Of a stretch of DNA of 64,000 nt, positions 1 through 8,635 are shown one piece after another (position 1 is the first letter of the stretch; each line of letters opens with the position of its first letter). The stretch comes from Saprospiraceae bacterium (GTDB lineage: Bacteria; Bacteroidota; Bacteroidia; Chitinophagales; Saprospiraceae). Where the stretch lies: positions 62,001 through 126,000 of the forward strand of contig JADJJU010000010.1 in assembly GCA_016706365.1 (NCBI GenBank). The letters are read 5' to 3'. The notes below the pieces were generated by a model that saw nothing but the letters and a program-made list of their open reading frames with translations, searched no databases and was not told the DNA's origin. Position numbers and translations under genes: made by a program.

Positions 1-80
1 AAACCTGTACTATTTTTCCCGTATAAGGGAGAAATCTTTATTAACGTACTACTACTAACAGGCTGCAATAGTCAAATTGG

Positions 81-117
81 TGACGCCCCGGCACGGCTGC
101 GCATGGCCGGGGTGACG
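81..117. repeat. REP-like GC-rich hairpin, copy 1
   Basis: The arms CCCCGGC (86-92) and GCCGGGG (106-112) pair perfectly around a loop containing acggctgcgc. The outer context tgacg...tgacg is shared with the hairpin at 40764-40802, and a related hairpin lies at 41083-41114. All three are intergenic and GC-rich in an AT-rich genome, which suggests a dispersed palindromic element. Confidence 0.5.
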
Positions 118-120
118 TTT

Positions 121-140
121 TTTGACAGCGAGCTGTCAAA
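121..140. repeat. Short perfect hairpin tttgacag/ctgtcaaa
   Basis: The arms tttgacagc (121-129) and gctgtcaaa (132-140) are perfect complements with almost no loop. It directly follows the GC-rich hairpin, and a T run precedes it. It could be part of the same element or a weak terminator. No T run follows it on the plus strand. Confidence 0.4.
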
Positions 141-346
141 GTGACGCTATTGCATGTGGGACAGGGGCAACTAACTCACTGGGTGTTTGCCAATAGCTAA
201 AGGCCAAAAGCCAACAGCGGCTGTTCAAATAGTAAGCAGCATTTTGCCTTACATTATTTTCTATTGACAGATAACCCCACCTTTTGCCTTTCAATTTTCA
301 ACTTTCAACTTATACTTATACTTTTTACTTTTTACTTTTTACCTTT

Positions 347-1228
347 CTACATCAGGTCTTCCATTCTCATTTTCAAATATCCTGTGATGACAATGAATGT
401 ACTTGAAACTGTCAAAAGCATTCCACTCAGTAGTATTATACCCGCATTCATCACAAGCAATTCTCTTTTGAGGATATCCATTATTTCTGGTTGATTCTGA
501 ATAACCCATCCAAAAAGCGTACCCAGTAATATACAGGCAAGCAGGCCGCTTATTAATCCATGAAGCATGGTTTTCAACATAAATGGCTTTCTGATAAAAT
601 TCCATGATGCACCAACCAATTCCATATTGCGGATTAAAACTCTATTGGAATAAAGTGACAATTTTATAGAATTATGGATCAAAACCAGCGCAATAACCAT
701 GAATATACTGGCTAATATTAAAATGAAAAACATCATTTTTTCCACATTAGACAAGACGTTGTCCAACATAGATTCCTGATAATATACATCATTGATTTGG
801 CTAGATTTGCGCTTGAGCTCAGCCTGAATAATGGACAATTCTTGTTTGTTGAGAAATACACCCTCCACATTAAAAGTGAATACATCAAATAGAGGATTGG
901 GCATATCCAACAATAAAAAGTCCTCACCAAAATCCTCCTTTAGTATTTGGGCAGCTTCATCCTTACTAATGAATTGAATAGAATTCTCTTTGATCTGTGG
1001 CATTTCTGCCATTATTTGTCTGATTTTCTTAACATCATTTTCAGATGCTTTGTCTTTCAATTCTACGATGACATTGATCTTCTCCTTCAAATAATCCGTC
1101 GATTCATTGGTATGTGTACTCAATAGCACAAAAAAGCCAAATAGGAAAAGGACCAAAGACATACTCACTATCGCCGTCGTATAATTAGGACGGGGAAGCA
1201 GTTTCTTGTGATTAGGATTAGATGCCAT
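347..1228 (-). CDS. ftsX: Cell division protein FtsX
   Basis: This is the 293-residue membrane subunit of the FtsEX ABC-like complex, which couples cell division to peptidoglycan hydrolase activation at the septum. The layout is typical of the family: a short cytoplasmic N-terminus, one membrane helix at about residues 16-38, an extracytoplasmic domain of about 125 residues, then three C-terminal helices (about 168-190, 215-240, 258-283). The linker before the third helix contains the family-like ELVGASWNFIRKPF. The ATPase partner ftsE is not in the window, which is not unusual for Bacteroidota. The start is the first ATG of the frame and places the first helix correctly. Confidence 0.93.
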   Translation of the reverse strand: MASNPNHKKLLPRPNYTTAIVSMSLVLFLFGFFVLLSTHTNESTDYLKEKINVIVELKDKASENDVKKIRQIMAEMPQIKENSIQFISKDEAAQILKEDFGEDFLLLDMPNPLFDVFTFNVEGVFLNKQELSIIQAELKRKSSQINDVYYQESMLDNVLSNVEKMMFFILILASIFMVIALVLIHNSIKLSLYSNRVLIRNMELVGASWNFIRKPFMLKTMLHGLISGLLACILLGTLFGWVIQNQPEIMDILKRELLVMNAGIILLSGMLLTVSSTFIVITGYLKMRMEDLM

Positions 1229-1568
1229 GTTATTAGCTACTTATAATAAATAAAGTACAAATATAGATTTTCTATCATATATAAATATGCTTTCTCTGTG
1301 TTTTTTTACTTATTTGATTTTTATTTACTCAATTCCGTCTTCATTCTTACTTTTCAATTCATTATAAAATAAGCTAAACCACAGTAATGTAAGAATCTGA
1401 AATTGATAGAATTTGATAAGGTCCAAGGAAACATAATTGGGATAACTGACTCAAAGAATCTTAAAAAAATAAAACCCTCAGGTCTCCTATCCTTTATATT
1501 TTATTAATTTGCAGCAAATCCAGCAGGTCAATCAATTTTGACAAACACCCTTTAAAGCAAAACTTTTA
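1229..1568. other. Divergent intergenic region ftsX-nhaC
   Basis: An AT-rich 340-base spacer between divergent ftsX and nhaC, so it must hold both promoters. A TTAATTTGCAG stretch near 1504-1514, about 55 bases before nhaC, resembles the Bacteroidota -7 element. I see no RNA gene or repeat. Confidence 0.4.
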
Positions 1569-3059
1569 ATGGAGCCTAATAAAATCCCCCCTTTAAAAAA
1601 AGCCTTAATACCGATCGTATTTCTTATTCTCATGTTGAGTTTCAATGTAATCTTCGTGTACGGAGATGATTCCATATCAGGATCAAATCAGATGATACTT
1701 ATATTGTCCGGAGCAGTGGCAGCCATAGTCGGATATACAGAAGGTTACACCTGGAAATCTATTATTTTCGGAATAGTTCAAAGCATAGGTTCCACGGTAC
1801 CGGCCATGATTATATTATTGCTGATAGGTGCTTTAGCTGGCACATGGCTGATCAGTGGTGTGGTTCCCGCCATGATCTATTATGGTTTACAAATATTGCA
1901 TCCATCTATCTTTTTGGTTGCTACCTGCATAATATGTTCAGTGGTTTCCGTCGCCACGGGAAGTTCATGGTCTACCGTAGCAACAGTGGGAATTGCATTA
2001 TTTGGAATTGGTAAAACTTTGGGATTTTCTGATCCTATGGTAGCAGGCGCAATTATTTCCGGGGCTTATTTTGGTGATAAAATTTCACCATTGTCTGACA
2101 CGACAAACCTGGCACCAGCAATGGCAGGAACGGATCTGTTTACGCATATTCGATATATGATCTATACTACCATACCAAGCTATATTATTACACTAATAGT
2201 CTTTATTATACTAGGCCTGGGACATGAAAGCCAGGGAAATAATTTGCTTATTCAGGATGTGATCACAGCTATTGAAGCAAATTTCAATATTCACCTTGGA
2301 TTATTTATAGTTCCATTAGCAGTTATATTCATGATTATAAAAAAGACTCCTGCAATTCCGGCTTTGTTGGCAGGAGCGCTTTTAGGCGGAATTTTTGCCG
2401 TCATTTTTCAGCCTGAACTGATTAGAACTTTAGGAGGAGAAGCAGGATCATTTGCATTAGTGGCTTACAAAGTTGTAATGGATGCAATGACAGTAGCTAC
2501 TTCCATTCCAACTGAGAATGAATTATTGGCCAGTCTTCTGGGAGCAAAAGGAATGAATGGAATGCTTGGCACTATTTGGCTGATAATTGCTGCTATGATT
2601 TTTGGGGGTATAATGGAAAGCTGCGGGTTCCTGAAATCAATCACAAATGCCTTTATCAGCATGGCCAAAACTACTGCCTCATTAATTGGAACCACTGCAG
2701 CTACTTGTATTTCTATCAATGTACTGGCTTCTGATCAATATTTATCTATTGTTGTTCCCGGAAGAATGTATGCTCAAGTGTACAGAGAAAGAGGCTTAAA
2801 GCCTGAAAATCTCAGCCGAACGCTTGAAGACGCAGGCACTGTAACAAGTGTTCTTGTTCCCTGGAATACATGCGGGGCTTACGTATCGGGAGTACTCGGA
2901 GTCGCCACGCTGGCATATTTACCCTTTTGTATTTTTAATCTTATAAGTCCAATAATGACCTTTATTTTTGCAGTTTTCCAAATCAAAATTGCCAAATATT
3001 CAGAGGAGGAGCGTGCCAAAATTGCCGCTGAGGATGCAAGCATCCCGATTGTCGAATAA
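1569..3059 (+). CDS. nhaC: NhaC-family Na+/H+ antiporter
   Basis: A 496-residue polytopic inner-membrane protein with roughly eleven hydrophobic helices. It should exchange Na+ for H+ for pH and sodium homeostasis. The family core is visible: TGSSWSTVATVGIALFG, then AGAYFGDKISPLSDTTNLAPA-like residues (here SGAYFGDKISPLSDTTNLAP), and in the second half NVLASDQYLSIVVPGRMY and EDAGTVTSVLVPWNTCGAY. These duplicated polar motifs are typical of NhaC proteins. It appears monocistronic; the next gene starts 71 bases later with its own promoter-like element. Some NhaC members move organic substrates (for example malate/lactate), so substrate specificity is not certain. Confidence 0.92.
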   Translation: MEPNKIPPLKKALIPIVFLILMLSFNVIFVYGDDSISGSNQMILILSGAVAAIVGYTEGYTWKSIIFGIVQSIGSTVPAMIILLLIGALAGTWLISGVVPAMIYYGLQILHPSIFLVATCIICSVVSVATGSSWSTVATVGIALFGIGKTLGFSDPMVAGAIISGAYFGDKISPLSDTTNLAPAMAGTDLFTHIRYMIYTTIPSYIITLIVFIILGLGHESQGNNLLIQDVITAIEANFNIHLGLFIVPLAVIFMIIKKTPAIPALLAGALLGGIFAVIFQPELIRTLGGEAGSFALVAYKVVMDAMTVATSIPTENELLASLLGAKGMNGMLGTIWLIIAAMIFGGIMESCGFLKSITNAFISMAKTTASLIGTTAATCISINVLASDQYLSIVVPGRMYAQVYRERGLKPENLSRTLEDAGTVTSVLVPWNTCGAYVSGVLGVATLAYLPFCIFNLISPIMTFIFAVFQIKIAKYSEEERAKIAAEDASIPIVE

Positions 3060-3100
3060 TCATTTTTTTGACGATAGCTACTTTCTTAAAAGTACTTGGT

Positions 3101-3108
3101 TAATTTTG
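3101..3108 (+). promoter_or_regulatory. Candidate -7 element of yebC
   Basis: TAATTTTG matches the Bacteroidota TAnnTTTG element 22 bases before the yebC start codon. I do not see a clear TTTG -33 partner at 19-21 bases. Confidence 0.4.
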
Positions 3109-3130
3109 CAGCTCAAAAAAATAAGGTTCC

Positions 3131-3838
3131 ATGGGAAGAGCATTTGAAAAGAGAAAACATAAGATGTTTGCCAGGTATGATAAAATGGCAAAAGCATTTA
3201 CCAGAATTGGTAAGGATATCGCCATAGCTGTTAAATCAGGCGGACCTCATCCCGAATACAATTCACGCTTAAGAGCCGCGATACAAAATGCGCGCGGTGT
3301 GAATATGCCTAAAGACAGAATCGAAGCAGCTATCAAACGAGCCTTTGCAAAAGATAGCAAAGACTTTGAAGAACTAACATATGAAGGATATGCCGCTCAT
3401 GGAATTGCTTTAATCGTGGAATGTGCAACTGACAACCCTACCAGGACGATAGCCAATATTCGGATGCACTTCAATAAGAACAACGGGTCACTGGGTACTT
3501 CCGGATCCGTTCAGTTTATGTTCGAAAGACGTGGAATCTTCAAACTGGATGCCACAAAAGTAACTTTGGATGATATAGAACTGGATCTCATTGACGCAGG
3601 TGCTGTCGATATTGAACAGGAAGAAGGAGTTATTACAGTTTATGCTGATTTCAATGAATTTGGTTCCATGCAAAAGTATCTGGAAGATCAATCCATTGAT
3701 CCCATCAGTTCAGAAATCAGTTACTTACCCATGACAACTAAGGAACTGGATGATTCACAGATTGACGATGTATTAGAATTGATCGAAGCTCTGGAGGGAG
3801 ATGATGATGTTCAGAGAGTATCACATAATCTCGCCTGA
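3131..3838 (+). CDS. YebC/PmpR family transcription or translation regulator
   Basis: A 235-residue cytoplasmic protein of the YebC/PmpR family (TACO1-like), proteins that bind DNA or assist translation of difficult motifs. Recognisable features are NARGVNMPKDRIEAAIKRA, the YEGYAAHGIALIVECATDN segment and the later NNGSLGTSGSVQFMFERRG block, in the usual order. The N-terminus (MGRAFEKRKHKMFARYDKMAKAF) replaces the usual AGHSKW start, a variant I associate with Bacteroidota. The gene ends exactly where the convergent barrel gene begins its stop codon (TGATCA), so the two 3' ends abut. Confidence 0.9.
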   Translation: MGRAFEKRKHKMFARYDKMAKAFTRIGKDIAIAVKSGGPHPEYNSRLRAAIQNARGVNMPKDRIEAAIKRAFAKDSKDFEELTYEGYAAHGIALIVECATDNPTRTIANIRMHFNKNNGSLGTSGSVQFMFERRGIFKLDATKVTLDDIELDLIDAGAVDIEQEEGVITVYADFNEFGSMQKYLEDQSIDPISSEISYLPMTTKELDDSQIDDVLELIEALEGDDDVQRVSHNLA

Positions 3839-4566
3839 TCAATTGAAATAATATCTCAGGACAAGCCCGAAATAATCGCCTTTAAGGGGTAAATCTATGA
3901 ATGGTTCAGGAGATGCACCATTTCTCAATGTTACACGGGTTAACATTTGATGTGTTAATGCAATATTATAAATAGCACCGAGATAAAAGGTTCCATCATT
4001 TGGTGTGCGGTAGTCCACCCCAACTAATGTTGCAGACGCAGGTCTGAATGCAGCTACTTTAAGAGACAAAGCATCCATTTCAGTGGTTCCTGACAACAGA
4101 TCTGTGGGTACATATTGAATCGGAAAACCTGTACTTAGACTTAGAAAATACCTTTCACTCATTCTCAGGTAATAAGTTATCATCACGGGAATTTCATACA
4201 TGGTAGTTCTGATGGTCATGGACGATATATTATCTTCCACAATCGCTTCAACTCTAAAATTTCTTCTCAACATATTAATTCCGGTATGCATGTATAACTG
4301 TTTGGTTATACGCAGCTTTGCCAATGCACCAAATGAATATCCATTCTGAGGGATGAGATTGAAAGTAACGTCCCCGGAATTTCCGGTTGTGGTTCTTGCC
4401 CGAAATAAATTACTCGCAAAATTGTATTGAATTGTACACCTACTGTAACTATAGGATCCAGACCTGTACCCACTTCCCTGTCCGTCTGAGCATCAGAGAT
4501 AACTGAAGTAAGAAATAAAGCTGAGATGAAGATGTATTTGCTACTGTAAAGTAAAAATCTGTTCAT
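3839..4566 (-). pseudogene. Outer-membrane beta-barrel protein, frameshifted
   Basis: Two overlapping frames together encode about 240 residues. The first (ATG at 4566) has a signal peptide ending ISDAQ and runs to VGVQFN. Homologous-looking sequence resumes in another frame as NFASNLFRARTTTG and continues to the end. The switch lies near 4421-4430 and is explained by loss of one base (sense ...ttcaatacaatttt). The mature part alternates polar and hydrophobic residues and ends GLVLRYYFN, as expected for a small outer-membrane barrel. The family is not recognised with certainty; a T9SS PorP/SprF-like barrel is possible but the usual N-terminal motif is not evident. Confidence 0.65.
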
Positions 4567-4680
4567 ATGCCGTATAACGATGAGAAATGCCAATTCGTTT
4601 ATTTGATTTGCAGATCAAAGTTCTAAAAATTAAATAAAAGCCGGGAAATTTGATCAGCAAATGCTTTTCGAGCCGTCGAC

Positions 4681-5241
4681 CTATATCTGAAAAAAATGCC
4701 TGAAATTTTGATCTGTCAGGAAATAGGCCATCAAAGCGCTGATAGTGTGAGGATGATTTATCAAACCGGATCGCATGGCCGGAACAATTTCTTCAACCTT
4801 TAATAATACGATTTCCAGGTCTTCTGCATCATCCATTTTAGTTGCATCAGTAAGCCCAGCTCCTTCAGCTACCCAATGGTGAATATAACAATCAAGATAA
4901 ACCGGATTGGATGGTACACTGGATAAATATTTCCAAACCGGAGCGGTATACCCGGTTTCTTCAACAAGCTCGCGCTTCGCTGAGTGAAGCTGATCCTCGC
5001 CTTCTTCCATCAATCCTCCGGGAACTTCCAGGGTATATTCATTGGTCCCGAATCTGAACTGCCTTACAAATAATAATCTTCCATCTTCTGTAATAGTAAT
5101 AACATTGCAGGCATCAGGACCGCTGAGACGTACAATTTTTACTTCCTTTTTGTTTCGGGGATTGATCAGATACTCAAAGTAAGCATCAAATAATTTCAAA
5201 TCAATCGAAGTGTCTTTTCTCAGGGATTTCCAATGAGACAT
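4681..5241 (-). CDS. NUDIX hydrolase, ADP-ribose pyrophosphatase-like
   Basis: A 186-residue cytoplasmic hydrolase of nucleoside diphosphates linked to another moiety. The NUDIX box is complete: GLMEEGEDQLHSAKRELVEE followed by TGY fits G-x5-E-x7-R-E-U-x-E-E-x-G-U exactly. The upstream PGG and the order of strands resemble the ADP-ribose pyrophosphatase branch (YffH/NudF-like), but the substrate cannot be fixed from sequence. It is transcribed away from the DUF4442 gene, with about 85 bases between their starts. Confidence 0.85.
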   Translation of the reverse strand: MSHWKSLRKDTSIDLKLFDAYFEYLINPRNKKEVKIVRLSGPDACNVITITEDGRLLFVRQFRFGTNEYTLEVPGGLMEEGEDQLHSAKRELVEETGYTAPVWKYLSSVPSNPVYLDCYIHHWVAEGAGLTDATKMDDAEDLEIVLLKVEEIVPAMRSGLINHPHTISALMAYFLTDQNFRHFFQI

Positions 5242-5327
5242 GAATAGCAGGTTTAATTATTGATGAGTTTGAGCCGGCAAATTAAGTTCTTATCCCGGTG
5301 TTACAAAAGCATTTGTAATTTTACACA

Positions 5328-5855
5328 ATGAAACTGAGAAAGATAGCCAAAAGAGTATTAGGGACCGGGCATAAAACATTTGGAATCCTGATGGGATTAT
5401 ACCCGGCATTTCTATTCTTTGGAGTCAGAGTCAGGTTTAGCAAAGACTTTTTACAGGCCACATTATACTTACCTGTTCGCTGGTATTTCAGAAATGGGCA
5501 TGGAACCATATTTGGGGGAGCAATTCTTGCAGCTTCTGATCCTTTTCCGGCAATTATGTTTTCAAAAAATTTACCCTGGGCACTTACCTGGACCAGAGGG
5601 CATGAAGTGGAGTTTTTAAAACCGGGAAAAAAGAGACTGAGAGGCATTGTCCATCTCACCATTGAGGAAATTGAAGAAGCAAGGCATCAACTCATGCTTC
5701 ATGGCAATTTTCGAAAAACATATCATTATAACTTTATTGATGAAAGCGATGAAATCATTGCGCTTGTTCATAGCACAATTCACATGCGTAATCCCCGGCA
5801 TTCGCGGTATATGTCGAAAAGAGATGTAAATGCATCTCCAATCCCCGAAAAGTAA
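5328..5855 (+). CDS. DUF4442 protein, hotdog-fold thioesterase-like
   Basis: A 175-residue protein that matches my memory of the DUF4442 family, relatives of the acyl-CoA thioesterase hotdog fold. Visible features are a hydrophobic N-terminal helix (FGILMGLYPAFLFFGVRV), the central HGTIFGGAILAASDPFPAIM segment that corresponds to the HGG-type hotdog helix, and a C-terminal strand set with EIIALVHSTIHMR. No catalytic assignment is possible. It is followed 45 bases later by the DUF2911 gene, which has its own promoter-like element. Confidence 0.75.
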   Translation: MKLRKIAKRVLGTGHKTFGILMGLYPAFLFFGVRVRFSKDFLQATLYLPVRWYFRNGHGTIFGGAILAASDPFPAIMFSKNLPWALTWTRGHEVEFLKPGKKRLRGIVHLTIEEIEEARHQLMLHGNFRKTYHYNFIDESDEIIALVHSTIHMRNPRHSRYMSKRDVNASPIPEK

Positions 5856-5863
5856 TAAATTTG
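5856..5863 (+). promoter_or_regulatory. Candidate -7 element of the DUF2911 gene
   Basis: TAAATTTG directly follows the stop codon of the DUF4442 gene and lies 37 bases before the next ATG. It fits TAnnTTTG; no clear -33 TTTG is seen. Confidence 0.4.
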
Positions 5864-5900
5864 CATTTCCATTTTTTCACAGAAACCAATTTAACACAAA

Positions 5901-6740
5901 ATGAAGAACTTATTTATTTGTTGTATGATTGCTCTGACTTGCTTTAGCGGATTTTCTGCTATGGCTCAGGCAATAAAAACCCCGGCTGCCAGTCCGATGC
6001 AGACTATCCGTCAAGACTTTGCACTTTCCTCTATTGAAATCAACTATTCCCGTCCTGCTAAAAAAGGCCGTGTCATTTTTGGTGACCTCGTCCCTTATGG
6101 CAAACTTTGGAGAACAGGTGCTAATGCTGTATCAAAAATTAAATTCGGAGAAGATGTAACTGTAGGCAGTGTTGCTGTAAAAGCAGGAGAATACGCAATC
6201 TACACAATACCAAACAAAGATTCCTGGGAAATTATCCTGAACAAAGGTCTGACTAACTGGGGTGTGGATGGTTACAAAGAATCAGACGATGTGGCCAGGT
6301 TTAAAGTAAAACCAGAAACTTCAGCTATTGCTTATGAGAGTTTCACTTTTCTGATTGACGGTGTATTGAGCGAAGATTCAAAAATTTCAATGGCATGGGA
6401 TAAAACCATGGTTTCTTTTTCAGTGAAAGCAAATATTCAGGAAAAAATTTATTCCCAGATTGAAGAAGTAATGACCAAGGATAAAAGACCTTACTTCCAG
6501 TCTGCCAGCTATTACTATGAAAATGATAAAGACCTGAAACAAGCTTTGGCATGGACCGATAAAGCAATCGAGCAAAGTCCGGATGCATTCTGGGTAGTGC
6601 ACCTTAAGGCAAAAATACAGGCTAAAATGGGTGACAAAAAAGCAGCTAAAGCAACTGCTGAGCAATCCATCAAGCTTGCACAAAAAGCCGAAAATCAGGA
6701 TTATGTGGCATTGAATTTGAAATTGATCGATTCACTGTAA
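5901..6740 (+). CDS. DUF2911 domain-containing exported protein
   Basis: A 279-residue protein with a signal peptide (cleavage after SAMAQ, near residue 23). The DUF2911 domain follows, recognisable from the SSIEINYSRPAKKGRVIFG and LVPYGKLWRTGANAVSKI segments and the later AGEYAIYTIP. The C-terminal 80 residues look like a TPR-type helical repeat (ALAWTDKAIEQSPDAFWVV, KAAKATAEQSIKLAQ). The DUF2911 role is unknown; proteins of this family are common, exported and often abundant in Bacteroidota. A strong terminator follows. Confidence 0.88.
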   Translation: MKNLFICCMIALTCFSGFSAMAQAIKTPAASPMQTIRQDFALSSIEINYSRPAKKGRVIFGDLVPYGKLWRTGANAVSKIKFGEDVTVGSVAVKAGEYAIYTIPNKDSWEIILNKGLTNWGVDGYKESDDVARFKVKPETSAIAYESFTFLIDGVLSEDSKISMAWDKTMVSFSVKANIQEKIYSQIEEVMTKDKRPYFQSASYYYENDKDLKQALAWTDKAIEQSPDAFWVVHLKAKIQAKMGDKKAAKATAEQSIKLAQKAENQDYVALNLKLIDSL

Positions 6741-6760
6741 ATACTATTTCCTTCAAAGAA

Positions 6761-6790
6761 AAAGGCGCTGTCAATCGATAGCGCCTTTTT
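6761..6790 (+). terminator. Rho-independent terminator after the DUF2911 gene
   Basis: The stem GGCGCT (6764-6769) pairs with AGCGCC (6780-6785), extended by AAA/TTT, with loop gtcaatcgat and a following T run. Confidence 0.85.
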
Positions 6791-6842
6791 TATGTTGACT
6801 ACATGAAATCAAAAGATTGAAATATTAAATCTGGAAAACGAT

Positions 6843-8171
6843 TTAATAGCAATCCATATCATGTCTGGATAAATCATCATTGTTGGGGAAACAAAGGCCT
6901 GAAAGCACTTTGGTGGGAACATATCTCTGAAGATTCGGATCTCTTAGCCCATCTCTCAGAAAAGCAACAAGATCAGCTTTTTCTTCATCAGTCATTCCCA
7001 ATGGCTGCAAATAAGGTGATAATTGACCCGCAGGAATCCGACCATTTTCAGCTACACCATTGTTGAAATAATCAACAACCTCCTCCAAGCTCCCTTTGCT
7101 TGCTCCATGAAAATAAGGTCCACCGTCACCAAGATTGTACAGCTGTGGAACGCGAAATTTATAGTAATCTTCTTCTCTTCCTGTAAATCCTCCACGGCCA
7201 AGGTTACGTCTGTCGTTTATGTTGGTTTTCAAACCTCCATTCTCGAATAAATCTTTCACACCAAGGGCATGAAATGTATTTGAACCCAAATTTGCTTCAG
7301 AATGACAAGAGACACAACCCAATTTGCCAAAGAACAATACTGCTCCTCTTTTCTGTTGTTCACTCATTGCTTCAAGATCTCCCTTGATCCATTTCTGAAA
7401 CGGAGCCTGATCAGTTAGCAGAGATCTTAAATATGCAGAAATTGCAAAGCTTGCTGTTTTGCGGTTATAACGCTCAGATTCCGGCAAGTCTCCAAAGGCT
7501 TTGTCAAACATTTCTTTGTAACCATATGTCTCAACCAACTCTTTTGTATATAATAATCGATGGGTTTTTAGTCCTTCAATATTTTGACCTTCCAAATTTC
7601 CCAAATTCTCATGATTAATGGCTGTTCCGGGATCAAAAACTCCCCACATTTGTTCCGTTCCTATATTCACATGATCAGAACCAAATGAACCATTCCACAT
7701 AGAATTGGTGACAAATGCCACATTTAAAACACTGAGTGGTCTGGCACCCTGGGCATCTATTTCATTTTCCTCATATATTGGAAGCTTAATTCTGGATTCA
7801 CCCTGTGATCCGAAACCATATCCACCATCAGCAATTCCTTGTTTTCTGCCAGGTCTGAATCCTGCGGAAGGCACATGGCAAGAACCACAAGAAAATGTCT
7901 GTAAGCTTTGATAATGCATGGCTTCAACCCCAAATGCCGGCTCAAAAAACAAGAGTTTTCCCAGATCAATTTTATCCTGAGAAATTGGATTTGCTTCCGA
8001 TTGTGGGATCTTGCTGAATTCTGAAGCAGAAGGCAATTCAAATTTGCCCTTGTCTGGTAATAATCTTTCTAATTCCCTATCCAAAGGATCATACAAGGGG
8101 TCAAAAGTACATGCTGCAATGAATGCCACCAAAAAGATACCAGCTAGTATTCTTATCTTCATCTTTTTCAC
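6843..8171 (-). CDS. Di-haem cytochrome c peroxidase/MauG-family lipoprotein
   Basis: A 442-residue exported di-haem protein. The N-terminus is a lipoprotein signal with Cys21 in FIAAC, so it is probably membrane-anchored in the periplasm. Two c-type haem sites are visible, CGSCH at residues 95-99 and CVSCH at 286-290, with the family RPLSVLNVAF and VPQLYNLGDGGPYFHGAS segments between and after. It should reduce hydrogen peroxide or carry out MauG-like oxidation. It has an inserted region of about 60 residues between the domains compared with the 316-residue paralogue at 12743, and a C-terminal tail with two cysteines (about residues 427 and 441). A palindromic candidate operator lies upstream. 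Confidence 0.9.
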   Translation of the reverse strand: MKKMKIRILAGIFLVAFIAACTFDPLYDPLDRELERLLPDKGKFELPSASEFSKIPQSEANPISQDKIDLGKLLFFEPAFGVEAMHYQSLQTFSCGSCHVPSAGFRPGRKQGIADGGYGFGSQGESRIKLPIYEENEIDAQGARPLSVLNVAFVTNSMWNGSFGSDHVNIGTEQMWGVFDPGTAINHENLGNLEGQNIEGLKTHRLLYTKELVETYGYKEMFDKAFGDLPESERYNRKTASFAISAYLRSLLTDQAPFQKWIKGDLEAMSEQQKRGAVLFFGKLGCVSCHSEANLGSNTFHALGVKDLFENGGLKTNINDRRNLGRGGFTGREEDYYKFRVPQLYNLGDGGPYFHGASKGSLEEVVDYFNNGVAENGRIPAGQLSPYLQPLGMTDEEKADLVAFLRDGLRDPNLQRYVPTKVLSGLCFPNNDDLSRHDMDCY

Positions 8172-8184
8172 TTTTATCGAATCG

Positions 8185-8192
8185 CAAATATA
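8185..8192 (-). promoter_or_regulatory. Candidate -7 element of the peroxidase gene
   Basis: On the minus strand this reads TATATTTG, a match to TAnnTTTG, 13 bases before the ATG at 8171. The inverted repeat at 8200-8231 lies just upstream, where a -33 element would be. Confidence 0.45.
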
Positions 8193-8199
8193 ACAACAT

Positions 8200-8231
8200 T
8201 TTACACATTATAATTATATGTAATGTGTAAA
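8200..8231. promoter_or_regulatory. Perfect inverted repeat, candidate operator
   Basis: The arms TTACACATTA (8201-8210) and TAATGTGTAA (8221-8230) are perfect complements separated by 10 AT-only-rich bases, and the T8200/A8231 pair extends them. Size and position (just upstream of the peroxidase -7 element) suit a dimeric regulator. The central part loosely resembles a PerR/Fur box (TTATAATtAT), but the regulator is unknown. Confidence 0.5.
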
Positions 8232-8635
8232 TTATATTAAAATGTGATTTCTTTGTTTTGAGTTAGTCATTGTCAGCAGGATATTATCCTGAATTTCCAT
8301 TGCAAAGGTATGTGTTCTATTGTCAGGAATTTATGACAATCTACTTAAAAGCACATTAAAATGATTGAGGAAGGGATTTTTCCATTTAAAGACATCTTTA
8401 ATCCGGAGTTCTCAGATAGAATAAGAGATCCCAGACTGAGTGAAATACGGATTTTCTTTAATTTCTAGTGAGATTATGAAGATTAAATTATAAGTACTTT
8501 CCTCAAATTCAGGCCCAATGTCTGTTAAATTAACTATCAGATTTTCAAAAAGTCGGCCCTTTTTGTAACATAAAACTCCTCACAAATGTCTTTAAATCTA
8601 ATTATCACAATCACTAACAAAACTCCGCAACTTTA

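Larger units (their letters stand above)
1..346. other. Intergenic region with hairpins and repeat words
   Basis: No convincing gene. It holds two adjacent hairpins at 81-140 (listed separately), a repeat word at 199-218 shared with 12647-12666, a CGGCTGTT word at about 218-225, and a pyrimidine-rich low-complexity stretch at about 280-345 built from variants of cttttacttttt. It lies downstream of the leftward ftsX gene, so the hairpins could also affect the ftsX 3' end. Confidence 0.6.
8172..8635. other. Divergent intergenic region, peroxidase-ABC exporter
   Basis: A 464-base AT-rich spacer. It carries the peroxidase promoter and operator-like palindrome near the left edge (listed separately). 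The remaining part up to the exporter start shows no gene, no repeat and no clear RNA structure that I can support. Confidence 0.4.
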
